A stretch of DNA of 63,098 bases from Bacteroidales bacterium. GTDB lineage: Bacteria > Bacteroidota > Bacteroidia > Bacteroidales > UBA7960. Shown here piece after piece: positions 52,458 to 61,968 of this stretch. The stretch spans positions 1 to 63,098 of the forward strand of contig PWON01000184.1 of NCBI GenBank assembly GCA_003557385.1. Direction: 5' to 3'. The notes below the pieces were generated by a model that saw only the letters and a list, made by a program, of their open reading frames with translations, had not been told where the DNA came from and did not search any database. Each line of letters starts with the position of its first letter. Within the stretch, counting starts at the first letter, position 1. A program made the translations under genes and the position numbers.

Positions 52458-53657
52458 CTAAGCCTCCCCCGCAGTATTCCAAAAACCCTTGCGCCCCGAA
52501 AAGATCAGGACGGTGGCGATCACCACCAGTATAATTCCCACAAGCATGAAGCTTTTATACAATCCTGCAAGCAACACCAGGGGCTGCAACAAAACGGGCG
52601 ACAAAAACATACCAAAAAAAATCCATGTATTCAGGTAACCGACCAGGGTGCCCCTGACAGGAGCCGGCGCCAGGTTTACCAGCCAGAGGTTCACATTGGC
52701 CATCTGCATGCCAAAGCCCAGGCCGCAGATCAGGATACCCGCGATCATCGTTCCGTATGTATTGCTGATACTGATGGTGGCATACCCTGCAGCCACCAGG
52801 AAGTACACCAGGGCCATCACATAAGGAAAATCCAGGCGTTTTTTTACACGCGAATAATTAAAAGCCGTAAGCATGGCGGTAATATTCATACAGGCAATGG
52901 CCAGACCGACCTGCGTATTGCTGATCCCCTCCAATGCACTGAGCATAAACGGCAGCTGAACAGGAATCATGTAAAACACGGCGAAAGAAAAAAAGGCAAT
53001 CGCATATACCCAATATACTTGTGCAGGGATCATTCGAAGAAGTGACCGGCTCAGTAATTTCACACCACCGGCAGGTTTAAAGCGCACAGGTTCATATATT
53101 GAAAGGGCGGCCATGACCAGAATAACCAGTGAAACAGCGTATATCAAAAAAGGGTAGCGCCAGTGGATATCAGCCAGAAAGCCTCCGGTAGAAATAAAGA
53201 TCAGGCCACCGGTAGAGGCGAAAGCCGCCTGATATCCCATGAAGGTACTGCGCTGCAGGCCTTCGAAATAATCGCCGATCAACGTAATGATGGCCGTCAT
53301 GAGGGCACCTACCGCCACTCCCAAAAAAGCCCGGCCAAGCAGTATCAGGTAAATATTGTCAAGATAAGCACCTGTGGTTCCTGCCACCGCATAGAGGATC
53401 AGCGCAAACAGCAGGACTTTCCTCCGCCCCGACCAGTCGACAAAATAACCCGCCACCGGTGCCAGAATAGCGATAAACAAAGCAGGCAGGGTTAGGATCA
53501 GTTTGCTGAGCAACTCTGCATCAGGCAGGTGTCCGAAGGCACGGCTGATTTCAGGCAACGCGGGGGCTACAATGGCTCCTGCCATCACCGTCAGGGTACT
53601 GCCCAGTAAAAGTGTGGTCCGACGCAAACCTTCATGATCCCTCATCAAAAATGCCAT
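52458..53657 (-). CDS. MFS transporter
   Basis: Inner-membrane secondary transporter of the major facilitator superfamily, 399 residues with 12 predicted helices. Between helices 2 and 3 lies GYFVDWSGRRKVLL, the MFS loop motif. The layout resembles drug/proton antiporters of the Bcr/CflA or YceL kind, but the substrate cannot be told. A second ATG at codon 5 is possible. A -7 element on this strand is at 53682-53689. Confidence 0.88.
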   Translation of the reverse strand: MAFLMRDHEGLRRTTLLLGSTLTVMAGAIVAPALPEISRAFGHLPDAELLSKLILTLPALFIAILAPVAGYFVDWSGRRKVLLFALILYAVAGTTGAYLDNIYLILLGRAFLGVAVGALMTAIITLIGDYFEGLQRSTFMGYQAAFASTGGLIFISTGGFLADIHWRYPFLIYAVSLVILVMAALSIYEPVRFKPAGGVKLLSRSLLRMIPAQVYWVYAIAFFSFAVFYMIPVQLPFMLSALEGISNTQVGLAIACMNITAMLTAFNYSRVKKRLDFPYVMALVYFLVAAGYATISISNTYGTMIAGILICGLGFGMQMANVNLWLVNLAPAPVRGTLVGYLNTWIFFGMFLSPVLLQPLVLLAGLYKSFMLVGIILVVIATVLIFSGRKGFWNTAGEA

Positions 53658-53681
53658 CCCTTTGAAGTTTCAAACGTAGGG

Positions 53682-53689
53682 CAAAGGTA
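53682..53689 (-). promoter_or_regulatory. -7 element for the MFS gene
   Basis: TACCTTTG on the minus strand, 24 nt before the MFS start. Confidence 0.5.
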
Positions 53690-53861
53690 ATTTTTTTCAA
53701 AAACCTTTTTCTCCAGCATCAATAAAGTCAATTTGTTTAATTTTTTTTAATTTTTATTAAACAAAATGATTGTTTGTTTGTATATATAATAGTAGAAAAA
53801 TGATTCATCATATTAACACATTCAATATTACGAAATATCAACACTTTAAAATAACACAAAA

Positions 53862-54149
53862 ATGAAAACCAAAATATTTGCACTGATGTTCATGGCAAGC
53901 ATGCTCACCGGAACACTTGCCTCAGCGATGAACAGCAAAACCATCCTGACGTTCGAGACCCTCGACGGCAAAACCCTGGAAATGGAAATGTATGAGGAGA
54001 TTCCGGTCCCTGACGACATGCCCGCATTGATTATTTCACCCTCTTCAGCCAATGTTTCCGACCCGGAAAACCATGATTTTTTCCAGGCGCTGATCATAAA
54101 AATACTGAAGCCGGAAACCGAAGACCCGCTGCCGGCTGTCATCAGGTAA
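53862..54149 (+). CDS. Small secreted protein, 95 aa, unrecognised
   Basis: A 95-residue protein with a signal peptide (MKTKIFALMFMASMLTGTLASA, cut near residue 22). The mature part starts with strand-like NSKTILTFETLDGKTLEMEMYEE, then a Pro-rich piece, and ends FFQALIIKILKPETED. No family recognised. Gene reality is supported by the signal, the GAAAACC-free but A-rich leader ending AAAA before ATG, and coding-like base use. The 204-nt region upstream is very A/T-rich and holds the MFS -7 element on the other strand; no TAnnTTTG is seen on the plus strand. Confidence 0.6.
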   Translation: MKTKIFALMFMASMLTGTLASAMNSKTILTFETLDGKTLEMEMYEEIPVPDDMPALIISPSSANVSDPENHDFFQALIIKILKPETEDPLPAVIR

Positions 54150-54263
54150 CAATACCTTCCGGACCGGCCATACGGGACGCTGCAACATCCCGGGCAGGTC
54201 AAGGTCATTAAAAAACATATTGCTTTATCCTTGCAGGGGCGGGTTTTTTTTATCTATGTTTCT

Positions 54264-54271
54264 TATTTTTG
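54264..54271 (+). promoter_or_regulatory. -7 element for the PsiE-like gene
   Basis: TATTTTTG, a TAnnTTTG match 63 nt before the ATG at 54335. Confidence 0.45.
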
Positions 54272-54334
54272 TATGTTACCCGGAGCCACAGCTTTGGGTA
54301 ATGTTTGTATATTTCAAACCAAAAAGACCGAAAC

Positions 54335-54994
54335 ATGCCCCAAAAAGACCACACCCCGCCCCTGCTGAAAAAAAGCGTACAGATCATTGAACGCTACATC
54401 ATCAAGACCCTGATCGCCCTGATGTCCATTTTGCTCGTTATTGCCACCATTGAACTGGCCTATGTCCTTGGAAAGTCCATATATGAGACCAGCGAGGAAC
54501 ACTTTATCATCAACCTTGATAACCTGATGACTGTATTCGGGGTTTTCCTTCTGGTCGTCATCGGCATTGAGTTGCTCGACACCATCAAGGTATATTTCCG
54601 CAAGCACGTAATTCACGTGGAAGTGGTCATGCTGGTGGCCATCATTGCCCTGGCACGCAAGGTGATTGTGATGGATTTTGACCAGTACGAAGGGGTAGAG
54701 AGCCTGGGAATAGCTGCCATTATCCTGGCCCTGGCAGGCGGGTATTTTCTGATCAAGAGAACCGGCGGATGCGATTTTTGGCCCAAAGAAACAGGTGAGG
54801 AGGAGTATGTGATCATTGAAGAAAAGATCAGCCGCGATGACGACCGGGTATTGGAGCGAAAAAAGATTGTCAGGAAGAAAAGTGAAGAAAACCTGATTTC
54901 CGGAACAGACAAGCAGCGGGCAGAACAAATGAAAGATCCGCGCATTGCGGAGCGGCCAAAAAAACGGGGGGACGCACCGGAAAAAACAGAATAA
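54335..54994 (+). CDS. PsiE-family membrane protein
   Basis: A 219-residue inner-membrane protein with four helices (about 26-48, 66-84, 95-113, 122-138) and a charged C-terminal tail (150-219). The layout and segments such as ELLDTIKVYFRKHVIHVEVV and ALARKVIVMDF fit the phosphate-starvation-inducible PsiE family. Function is unknown. The tail, rich in Lys/Glu/Arg, is an addition to the family core. The frame opens earlier (54305), but the ATG at 54335 fits better with the first basic residues before helix one. Confidence 0.75.
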   Translation: MPQKDHTPPLLKKSVQIIERYIIKTLIALMSILLVIATIELAYVLGKSIYETSEEHFIINLDNLMTVFGVFLLVVIGIELLDTIKVYFRKHVIHVEVVMLVAIIALARKVIVMDFDQYEGVESLGIAAIILALAGGYFLIKRTGGCDFWPKETGEEEYVIIEEKISRDDDRVLERKKIVRKKSEENLISGTDKQRAEQMKDPRIAERPKKRGDAPEKTE

Positions 54995-55057
54995 AACTGT
55001 TTTTTACCAATCTTTTATTACTTTCGCATCTTTCAATTGAATGAACAACCCCCGTAA

Positions 55058-56683
<1,626 letters not shown>

Positions 56684-56697
56684 AACAGCTCCCGGGC

Positions 56698-56714
56698 GCT
56701 TCAATTATTGAAGC
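56698..56714. promoter_or_regulatory. 17-bp palindrome between pyrG and yidC
   Basis: GCTTCAAT, one T, ATTGAAGC: perfect 8-bp arms. It covers the place of the yidC -33 element (the -7 element starts 9 nt later). It may be a regulator site for yidC or a short terminator hairpin for pyrG; no T tract follows. Confidence 0.5.
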
Positions 56715-56722
56715 ATTTAGAC

Positions 56723-56730
56723 TATCTTTG
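56723..56730 (+). promoter_or_regulatory. -7 element for yidC
   Basis: TATCTTTG followed by C, 23 nt before the yidC ATG. Confidence 0.55.
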
Positions 56731-56753
56731 CAGTCGAATTAAAAATCCATCAG

Positions 56754-58694
56754 ATGACGAGAGATAACATATTGGGAATGATCCTGATCGCCGTCATTAT
56801 TATTGGCTATAGCATCTGGATGGCTCCCAGCGAAGAGGAACGTCTGGAGGCAAGAAGGATTCAGGACAGCATCGCTGCGGCCCAGCGTGCACAAGCCGAA
56901 GCACTCAGGGAAGCACAGGCTGCTGAAACCATTCAAGTGGAAGAAACATTGCCTGACCCTTCGGCCCCTTTGGATGCCCGGACTCTGGATTCCACTGAAG
57001 AGCAACGGCTCAGGGACAGGATGGGGTATTTTTCCGGCGCCGCCACCGGTGAAGAAGGCCTGATCACCCTTGAAAATGAAGTGCTTCGACTCAAAATCAG
57101 CAAGCAGGGCGGATATATCCATTCCGCTGAACCGGTCCGCTACAGAACCTATGATCAGCAACCCCTGGTGTTGTTTTCCGGCGAAGACGCCCGGTTTACC
57201 TTTCACTTTTTTTCAGGCAACCGGAATGTCTCCTCCGAAAACCTGTTTTTTACAGCCTACCTGAACAATCGCCCCCTGAGGCCCGACCAGGAAATCAGGA
57301 TCGACGAACATGAGTCGATGCAGTTTGCCATGCGGGCATACAGCGACTTTCACACAGCCCAAAACCCCAGCTACATCGAATTTGTATACGGGATCAGCGG
57401 TGATGACTACATGCTTGATTTCGACATCCATTTTATAGGGATGCAGCAAGCCATTGCGTCCAACACCACGTTTCTGAACCTTGACTGGCAGGCGAAACTA
57501 TTGCGTCTTGAAAAGAACAGGCAGAATGAACAGAACAACACCACCATCTATTATAAATACGTGCGTGATGAGGTGTCCCGTTTACGGCCCACCAGGGATG
57601 GTTCTGAGAGGTTGACGACCAGCGTGCGGTGGATCTCTTTCAAACAGCAGTTTTTTTCCTCAACCCTGATTGCCAAAGAAGGCTTTGCCGGGGCAGACAT
57701 TAACTCCAGCGTACTCGGGGAAGATGAAGAGGACTTTTTGAAGACCATGTCGGCATCCATCACCCTGGAATACGATGCCCGCACCGACAACCGCTACCCC
57801 TTGCAATGGTTTTTTGGTCCCAATGACTACCGTTTGCTGACATCATATGACCTCGAACTGGAAAGACAGATCCCACTGGGATGGGGATTTTTCCTTACTT
57901 CATGGATCAACCGTTTTGCGGTGATCCCCATTTTCAGCTTCCTGGATGGCTTTGACCTGAATTATGGCATCATCATTTTAATTCTGACAGTCCTGCTTAA
58001 AATCGTGTTGCTGCCCATTGCATTCAAGACCTATTTTTCCCAGGCCAAAATGCGCCTGCTCAAACCGGAAATAGAAGAAATCAGCAAAAAGTTCCCCAAG
58101 AAAGAGGATGCCATGAAAAAACAGCAGGCAACCATGGCACTCTACAAGAAAGCGGGTGTAAACCCCATGGCGGGATGCATCCCGATGTTGCTGCAACTTC
58201 CCATACTGATTTCCCTGTTCCGTTTCTTTCCGGCATCTATTGAGTTGCGCCAGGAAGGATTCTTATGGGCCGACGACCTGTCTTCCTACGACTCGATCCT
58301 CGACCTGCCGTTTACCATCCCGTTCTACGGCGACCATGTCAGCCTGTTTACCCTCTTGATGGCCGGATCAATGATCATTTACACGCATATGAACTCCCAG
58401 ATGATGAGTTCCAGTAGCCAGATGCCGGGAATGAAGACCATGATGTATTTCATGCCGGTCATGCTTCTGGGGATATTCAATAGTTTTGCCTCCGGCCTGA
58501 GTTATTATTATTTCCTGGCCAATGTGATCACGTTCGGACAAATGTTTCTGTTCCGCAGTTTTATCGACGAAGATGCCCTTCATGCCAAAATGCAGGAGCA
58601 CAAAAAGAAGCCCGTAAAAAAATCCAAATGGCAAAAAAGGATGGAGGAACTGGCCAAACAGCAGGAAGCGCAGCGGAGCAGGAAGAAGAAGTAG
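56754..58694 (+). CDS. yidC: Membrane protein insertase YidC
   Basis: Inserts and folds inner-membrane proteins, alone or with Sec. It has 646 residues: an N-terminal helix (6-22), a large periplasmic beta domain (about 95-370) and the conserved five-helix insertase core from about 385. In the core, KTYFSQAKMRLLKPEIEEISKKF and MKKQQATMALYKKAGVNPMAGC are diagnostic. The C-terminus is strongly basic (KKKPVKKSKWQKR ... RSRKKK), as needed for ribosome contact. Its last codons (AAGAAG) merge into the GAAGAAG stretch that precedes the heptamer array. Confidence 0.97.
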   Translation: MTRDNILGMILIAVIIIGYSIWMAPSEEERLEARRIQDSIAAAQRAQAEALREAQAAETIQVEETLPDPSAPLDARTLDSTEEQRLRDRMGYFSGAATGEEGLITLENEVLRLKISKQGGYIHSAEPVRYRTYDQQPLVLFSGEDARFTFHFFSGNRNVSSENLFFTAYLNNRPLRPDQEIRIDEHESMQFAMRAYSDFHTAQNPSYIEFVYGISGDDYMLDFDIHFIGMQQAIASNTTFLNLDWQAKLLRLEKNRQNEQNNTTIYYKYVRDEVSRLRPTRDGSERLTTSVRWISFKQQFFSSTLIAKEGFAGADINSSVLGEDEEDFLKTMSASITLEYDARTDNRYPLQWFFGPNDYRLLTSYDLELERQIPLGWGFFLTSWINRFAVIPIFSFLDGFDLNYGIIILILTVLLKIVLLPIAFKTYFSQAKMRLLKPEIEEISKKFPKKEDAMKKQQATMALYKKAGVNPMAGCIPMLLQLPILISLFRFFPASIELRQEGFLWADDLSSYDSILDLPFTIPFYGDHVSLFTLLMAGSMIIYTHMNSQMMSSSSQMPGMKTMMYFMPVMLLGIFNSFASGLSYYYFLANVITFGQMFLFRSFIDEDALHAKMQEHKKKPVKKSKWQKRMEELAKQQEAQRSRKKK

Positions 58695-58700
58695 GAAGAA

Positions 58701-58749
58701 GTAATTAGTGTTTAGTATTTAGTAATTAGTGGTTATTGTTTGGTGTTTA
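58701..58749 (+). repeat. Degenerate heptamer array at the purB start
   Basis: About seven 7-nt units: GTAATTA, GTGTTTA, GTATTTA, GTAATTA, GTGGTTA, TTGTTTG, GTGTTTA, then a decayed unit. It begins 6 nt after the yidC stop, behind a GAAGAA stretch, and reaches into the first codons of purB. More diverged than the arrays at 13138 and 16976. Confidence 0.8.
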
Positions 58750-60113
58750 GTAGTAATTTTGTGGATGATCTTTTAAACATAAGTCCGGTGGATGGGCGGT
58801 ACGGGGAGGTGACAGAACCGTTGCGCATGGTCTTCTCTGAACAGGCCCTCATGCGCTACCGTGTGTTGGTGGAAGTGGACTATTTCATTGCCCTTTGCAA
58901 GATCCCCCTCCCCCAGCTTCGTGATATCCCCCCGGGTGGGTTGGAGAAAATCAGAAAAATTGCCGCCGGTTTCTCCAATGCAGATGCCCAAAGGATCAAA
59001 CAGATCGAACAAACCACCAGGCACGACATCAAAGCTGTAGAATATTTCATCAGGGAACGCTTTGACGAACTGGGGCTGGGCAGCTACAAAGAATTTGTGC
59101 ATTTTGGCCTCACCTCGCAGGATGTGAACAATACGGCCATGCCCATGATGCTGAAACAAGCCATGGAATCTGTCCTGTATCCTGCTTTGGAGGAACTGCT
59201 CGACACACTGCGCGAACTTTCCAACAAATGGTTGCACATCCCCATGCTGGCACACACCCACGGGCAACCAGCCTCCCCAACCACCATGGGCAAAGAGATC
59301 ATGGTGTTTTACGAACGGCTCAACATCCGGAGACAAGATTTGAAAGGCATTCCGTTTCCAGCCAAGTTTGGCGGGGCAACCGGCAATTTCAACGCCCACC
59401 ACATTTGTTATCCGGAAATCGATTGGGTGTCTTTTGCCAATGAATTTTGCATATCGCTTGGTCTCAAAAGATCGCAAATCACCACCCAAATCGACCATTA
59501 CGACGGCCTGGCGGCGCTATTCGATGGGATGAAGCGTTTATGTACTATATTGCTCGATCTGGACAGGGATTTCTGGACATATATCTCGATGGATTATTTC
59601 AAACAAAAGATCGTGGATGGTGAGGTCGGGTCATCGGCCATGCCTCACAAGGTCAACCCCATTGATTTTGAAAATGCAGAGGGCAATGCAGGCATCGCCA
59701 TTGCCCTGTTTGAGCACCTCTCGGCCAAACTGCCGGTAAGCCGCCTGCAAAGAGACCTCAGCGATTCCACTGTATTGCGCAATACCGGCCTCCCCCTGGG
59801 GCACATGCTGATTGCATTGAAAGCCACCCGCCGGGGGCTTGTGAAGATCAGCCTTCATGAGGAAAAAATTCACCGCGACCTGGAAGACAACATGGTTGTG
59901 GTGGCTGAGGCCATACAACATTTGCTGAGAACCCTGGGATACCCGGATCCTTATCGGGCGCTGAAAGCACTGACCAGGAAAAACAAACCCGTAACCAAAG
60001 AAACATTGCATCAGTTCATTGATCAACTCGACATTGACCAGGAACAAAAAGAAAAGCTGAAGCGCATCAACCCGTTTAATTATACCGGGATCATTCCCAA
60101 ACCCATCGAATAA
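58743..60113 (+). CDS. purB: Adenylosuccinate lyase
   Basis: Removes fumarate from SAICAR and from adenylosuccinate in purine synthesis. 456 residues from the GTG at 58743. Family signature SSAMPHKVNP (about 298-307) and early LLNISPVDGRYGEV are clear; HGQPASPTTMGKE holds the catalytic His. There is no ATG before residue 29, so the start is non-ATG: GTG 58743, GTG 58761 or TTG 58740. The 5' end of the coding region lies in the heptamer array, an odd arrangement for a housekeeping gene. The ABC transporter gene follows after 19 nt. Confidence 0.95.
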   Translation: MFSSNFVDDLLNISPVDGRYGEVTEPLRMVFSEQALMRYRVLVEVDYFIALCKIPLPQLRDIPPGGLEKIRKIAAGFSNADAQRIKQIEQTTRHDIKAVEYFIRERFDELGLGSYKEFVHFGLTSQDVNNTAMPMMLKQAMESVLYPALEELLDTLRELSNKWLHIPMLAHTHGQPASPTTMGKEIMVFYERLNIRRQDLKGIPFPAKFGGATGNFNAHHICYPEIDWVSFANEFCISLGLKRSQITTQIDHYDGLAALFDGMKRLCTILLDLDRDFWTYISMDYFKQKIVDGEVGSSAMPHKVNPIDFENAEGNAGIAIALFEHLSAKLPVSRLQRDLSDSTVLRNTGLPLGHMLIALKATRRGLVKISLHEEKIHRDLEDNMVVVAEAIQHLLRTLGYPDPYRALKALTRKNKPVTKETLHQFIDQLDIDQEQKEKLKRINPFNYTGIIPKPIE

Positions 60114-60132
60114 GCCATACCCCTGCACCACC

Positions 60133-61953
60133 ATGCGAAATTTCAGAAAGATTCTCAAATACATCATTCCCTACTGGTCAAGGGTTTCGCTGAACGTTAT
60201 CTTTAATTTCCTGGCGGTGGTATTCTCCCTTTTCAGCCTGACGATGGTGATCCCGTTTTTGAGCATCCTGTTTCAAACACAGCAGGAGGTGTATGAACTG
60301 ATGCCTCTGCGGATGAACTATGACGCCATCATCAACAATTTCTATTATTACCTGCATTTGATGATCACCCGTTATGGAGAGGTGACTGCACTGACATTCA
60401 TCAGCTTGCTTGTGGTGATTGCCAGCCTGCTCAAAAACGGTTTCAGGTACCTTGCCCTGTATCACCTGGCGCCGGTACGAAACGGCGTCGTGCAGGATAT
60501 GCGCAACGACATTTACAAGAAAACACTTGACCTGCCCCTCGCCTATTATTCCCAGGGACGTAAAGGGGACATCATTTCAAGGATGACCAATGATGTATAC
60601 CAGATTGAAATAAGCATCATCCATTCCCTGGCCATGGCATTTCGCGATCCCATGACCATTGTGGTATATATGGCGTGGCTCATGGTCATGAGTTCACAAC
60701 TCACCTTGTTTGTCCTGGTGCTGCTTCCCATTGCCGGCTTTATCATCGGGCGTGTTGCCAAATCGTTGAAACCCACCGCTCTCATCAGCCAAAGCAAACT
60801 GGGCATGATCCTTTCGGTAATGGAGGAAACGCTCACAGGCCTTCGCATCATTAAAGCATTCAATGCCGAAGAAAAGATGCGGCAACGTTTTGTGAGCCTG
60901 AACAGATTATACACGCGCATCATGAACAAGCTGTACCGCAGGCAGGAACTGGCTTCACCTTTGAGTGAGTTTATGGGCACAAGCGTATTTATTGTGATCC
61001 TGATGTTCGGGGGGGCAATGGTTTTGTCGGGGGGTACTTCCCTGGCGCCTGAAGCGTTTATCGGCTACCTGGCCATTTTCTCACAGATCATCCAGCCGGC
61101 AAAGAACTTTTCAAAGGCCTGGTACAATGTACAGAAAGGCCTTGCTTCGGCTGAGCGGATCGACAAAGTGCTCTCTGAAGAAGTATCCATCACCGACAGC
61201 CCCGATGCCAGGCCAAAACACGAATTCAAGTCCGGCATCACTTTCAGGAACGTAAGTTTCCGCTACGAAAACACCTATGTTTTGAAAGACATCAGCATCC
61301 GGATTGACAAAGGTCGGAAAGTAGCCCTGGTCGGACAATCCGGTGCCGGGAAATCGACATTTGTTGATTTGATTCCCCGTTTTTTTGAAGTGGATGAAGG
61401 GGAGATCAGCATGGATGGCATTCCAATCAAGCAGATCAGAATCAAAGACCTGCGCAAGCTGATGGGTAATGTAAACCAGGAACCCATCCTGTTTAACGAC
61501 ACCTTTTACAACAACATTGCTTTCGGTGCCACAGATGTTTCTGATGAAGCCGTCATCAGGGCCGCAAAAATTGCCAATGCGCACGATTTTATCATGGAAA
61601 GCCCCCAGGCATACCACACAAACATAGGCGACGGCGGCGGAAAACTTTCGGGAGGACAGAAACAGCGGATAAGCATCGCACGGGCCATTTTGAAAAACCC
61701 GCCCATACTGATACTCGACGAGGCCACCTCGTCGCTGGATACGGAATCAGAAAAGCTGGTCCAGGAGGCCCTTAAAAATGTGATGGAAAACCGCACATCC
61801 ATTGTGATTGCCCACCGGCTGTCGACCATCATCCATGCAGACCTGATTTGTGTCATGCACGAAGGGCGCATTGTGGAAACCGGGACTCACCAGGAATTGC
61901 TGAAAAAAAATGGCATTTATAAAAAACTCCACAGCTTGCAAATGTTCTCCTGA
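60133..61953 (+). CDS. ABC transporter, fused permease/ATPase (MsbA-like)
   Basis: Half-transporter of 606 residues that should work as a homodimer in the inner membrane. Six helices lie in residues 15-340. The ATPase domain has Walker A GQSGAGKST (about 397-405), signature LSGGQKQR (about 507) and Walker B ILILDEATSS (about 527). It resembles MsbA-type lipid/lipid-A exporters common in Bacteroidota, but multidrug export cannot be excluded. It probably shares a transcript with purB (19-nt gap), with no clear functional link. Confidence 0.92.
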   Translation: MRNFRKILKYIIPYWSRVSLNVIFNFLAVVFSLFSLTMVIPFLSILFQTQQEVYELMPLRMNYDAIINNFYYYLHLMITRYGEVTALTFISLLVVIASLLKNGFRYLALYHLAPVRNGVVQDMRNDIYKKTLDLPLAYYSQGRKGDIISRMTNDVYQIEISIIHSLAMAFRDPMTIVVYMAWLMVMSSQLTLFVLVLLPIAGFIIGRVAKSLKPTALISQSKLGMILSVMEETLTGLRIIKAFNAEEKMRQRFVSLNRLYTRIMNKLYRRQELASPLSEFMGTSVFIVILMFGGAMVLSGGTSLAPEAFIGYLAIFSQIIQPAKNFSKAWYNVQKGLASAERIDKVLSEEVSITDSPDARPKHEFKSGITFRNVSFRYENTYVLKDISIRIDKGRKVALVGQSGAGKSTFVDLIPRFFEVDEGEISMDGIPIKQIRIKDLRKLMGNVNQEPILFNDTFYNNIAFGATDVSDEAVIRAAKIANAHDFIMESPQAYHTNIGDGGGKLSGGQKQRISIARAILKNPPILILDEATSSLDTESEKLVQEALKNVMENRTSIVIAHRLSTIIHADLICVMHEGRIVETGTHQELLKKNGIYKKLHSLQMFS

Positions 61954-61968
61954 ATCAACATTGTTTGA

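Noticed and set aside
53690-53861. Possible small RNA or origin in the A/T-rich gap
   Set aside because: A/T richness alone; no DnaA-box cluster, hairpin plus T tract or other structure seen.
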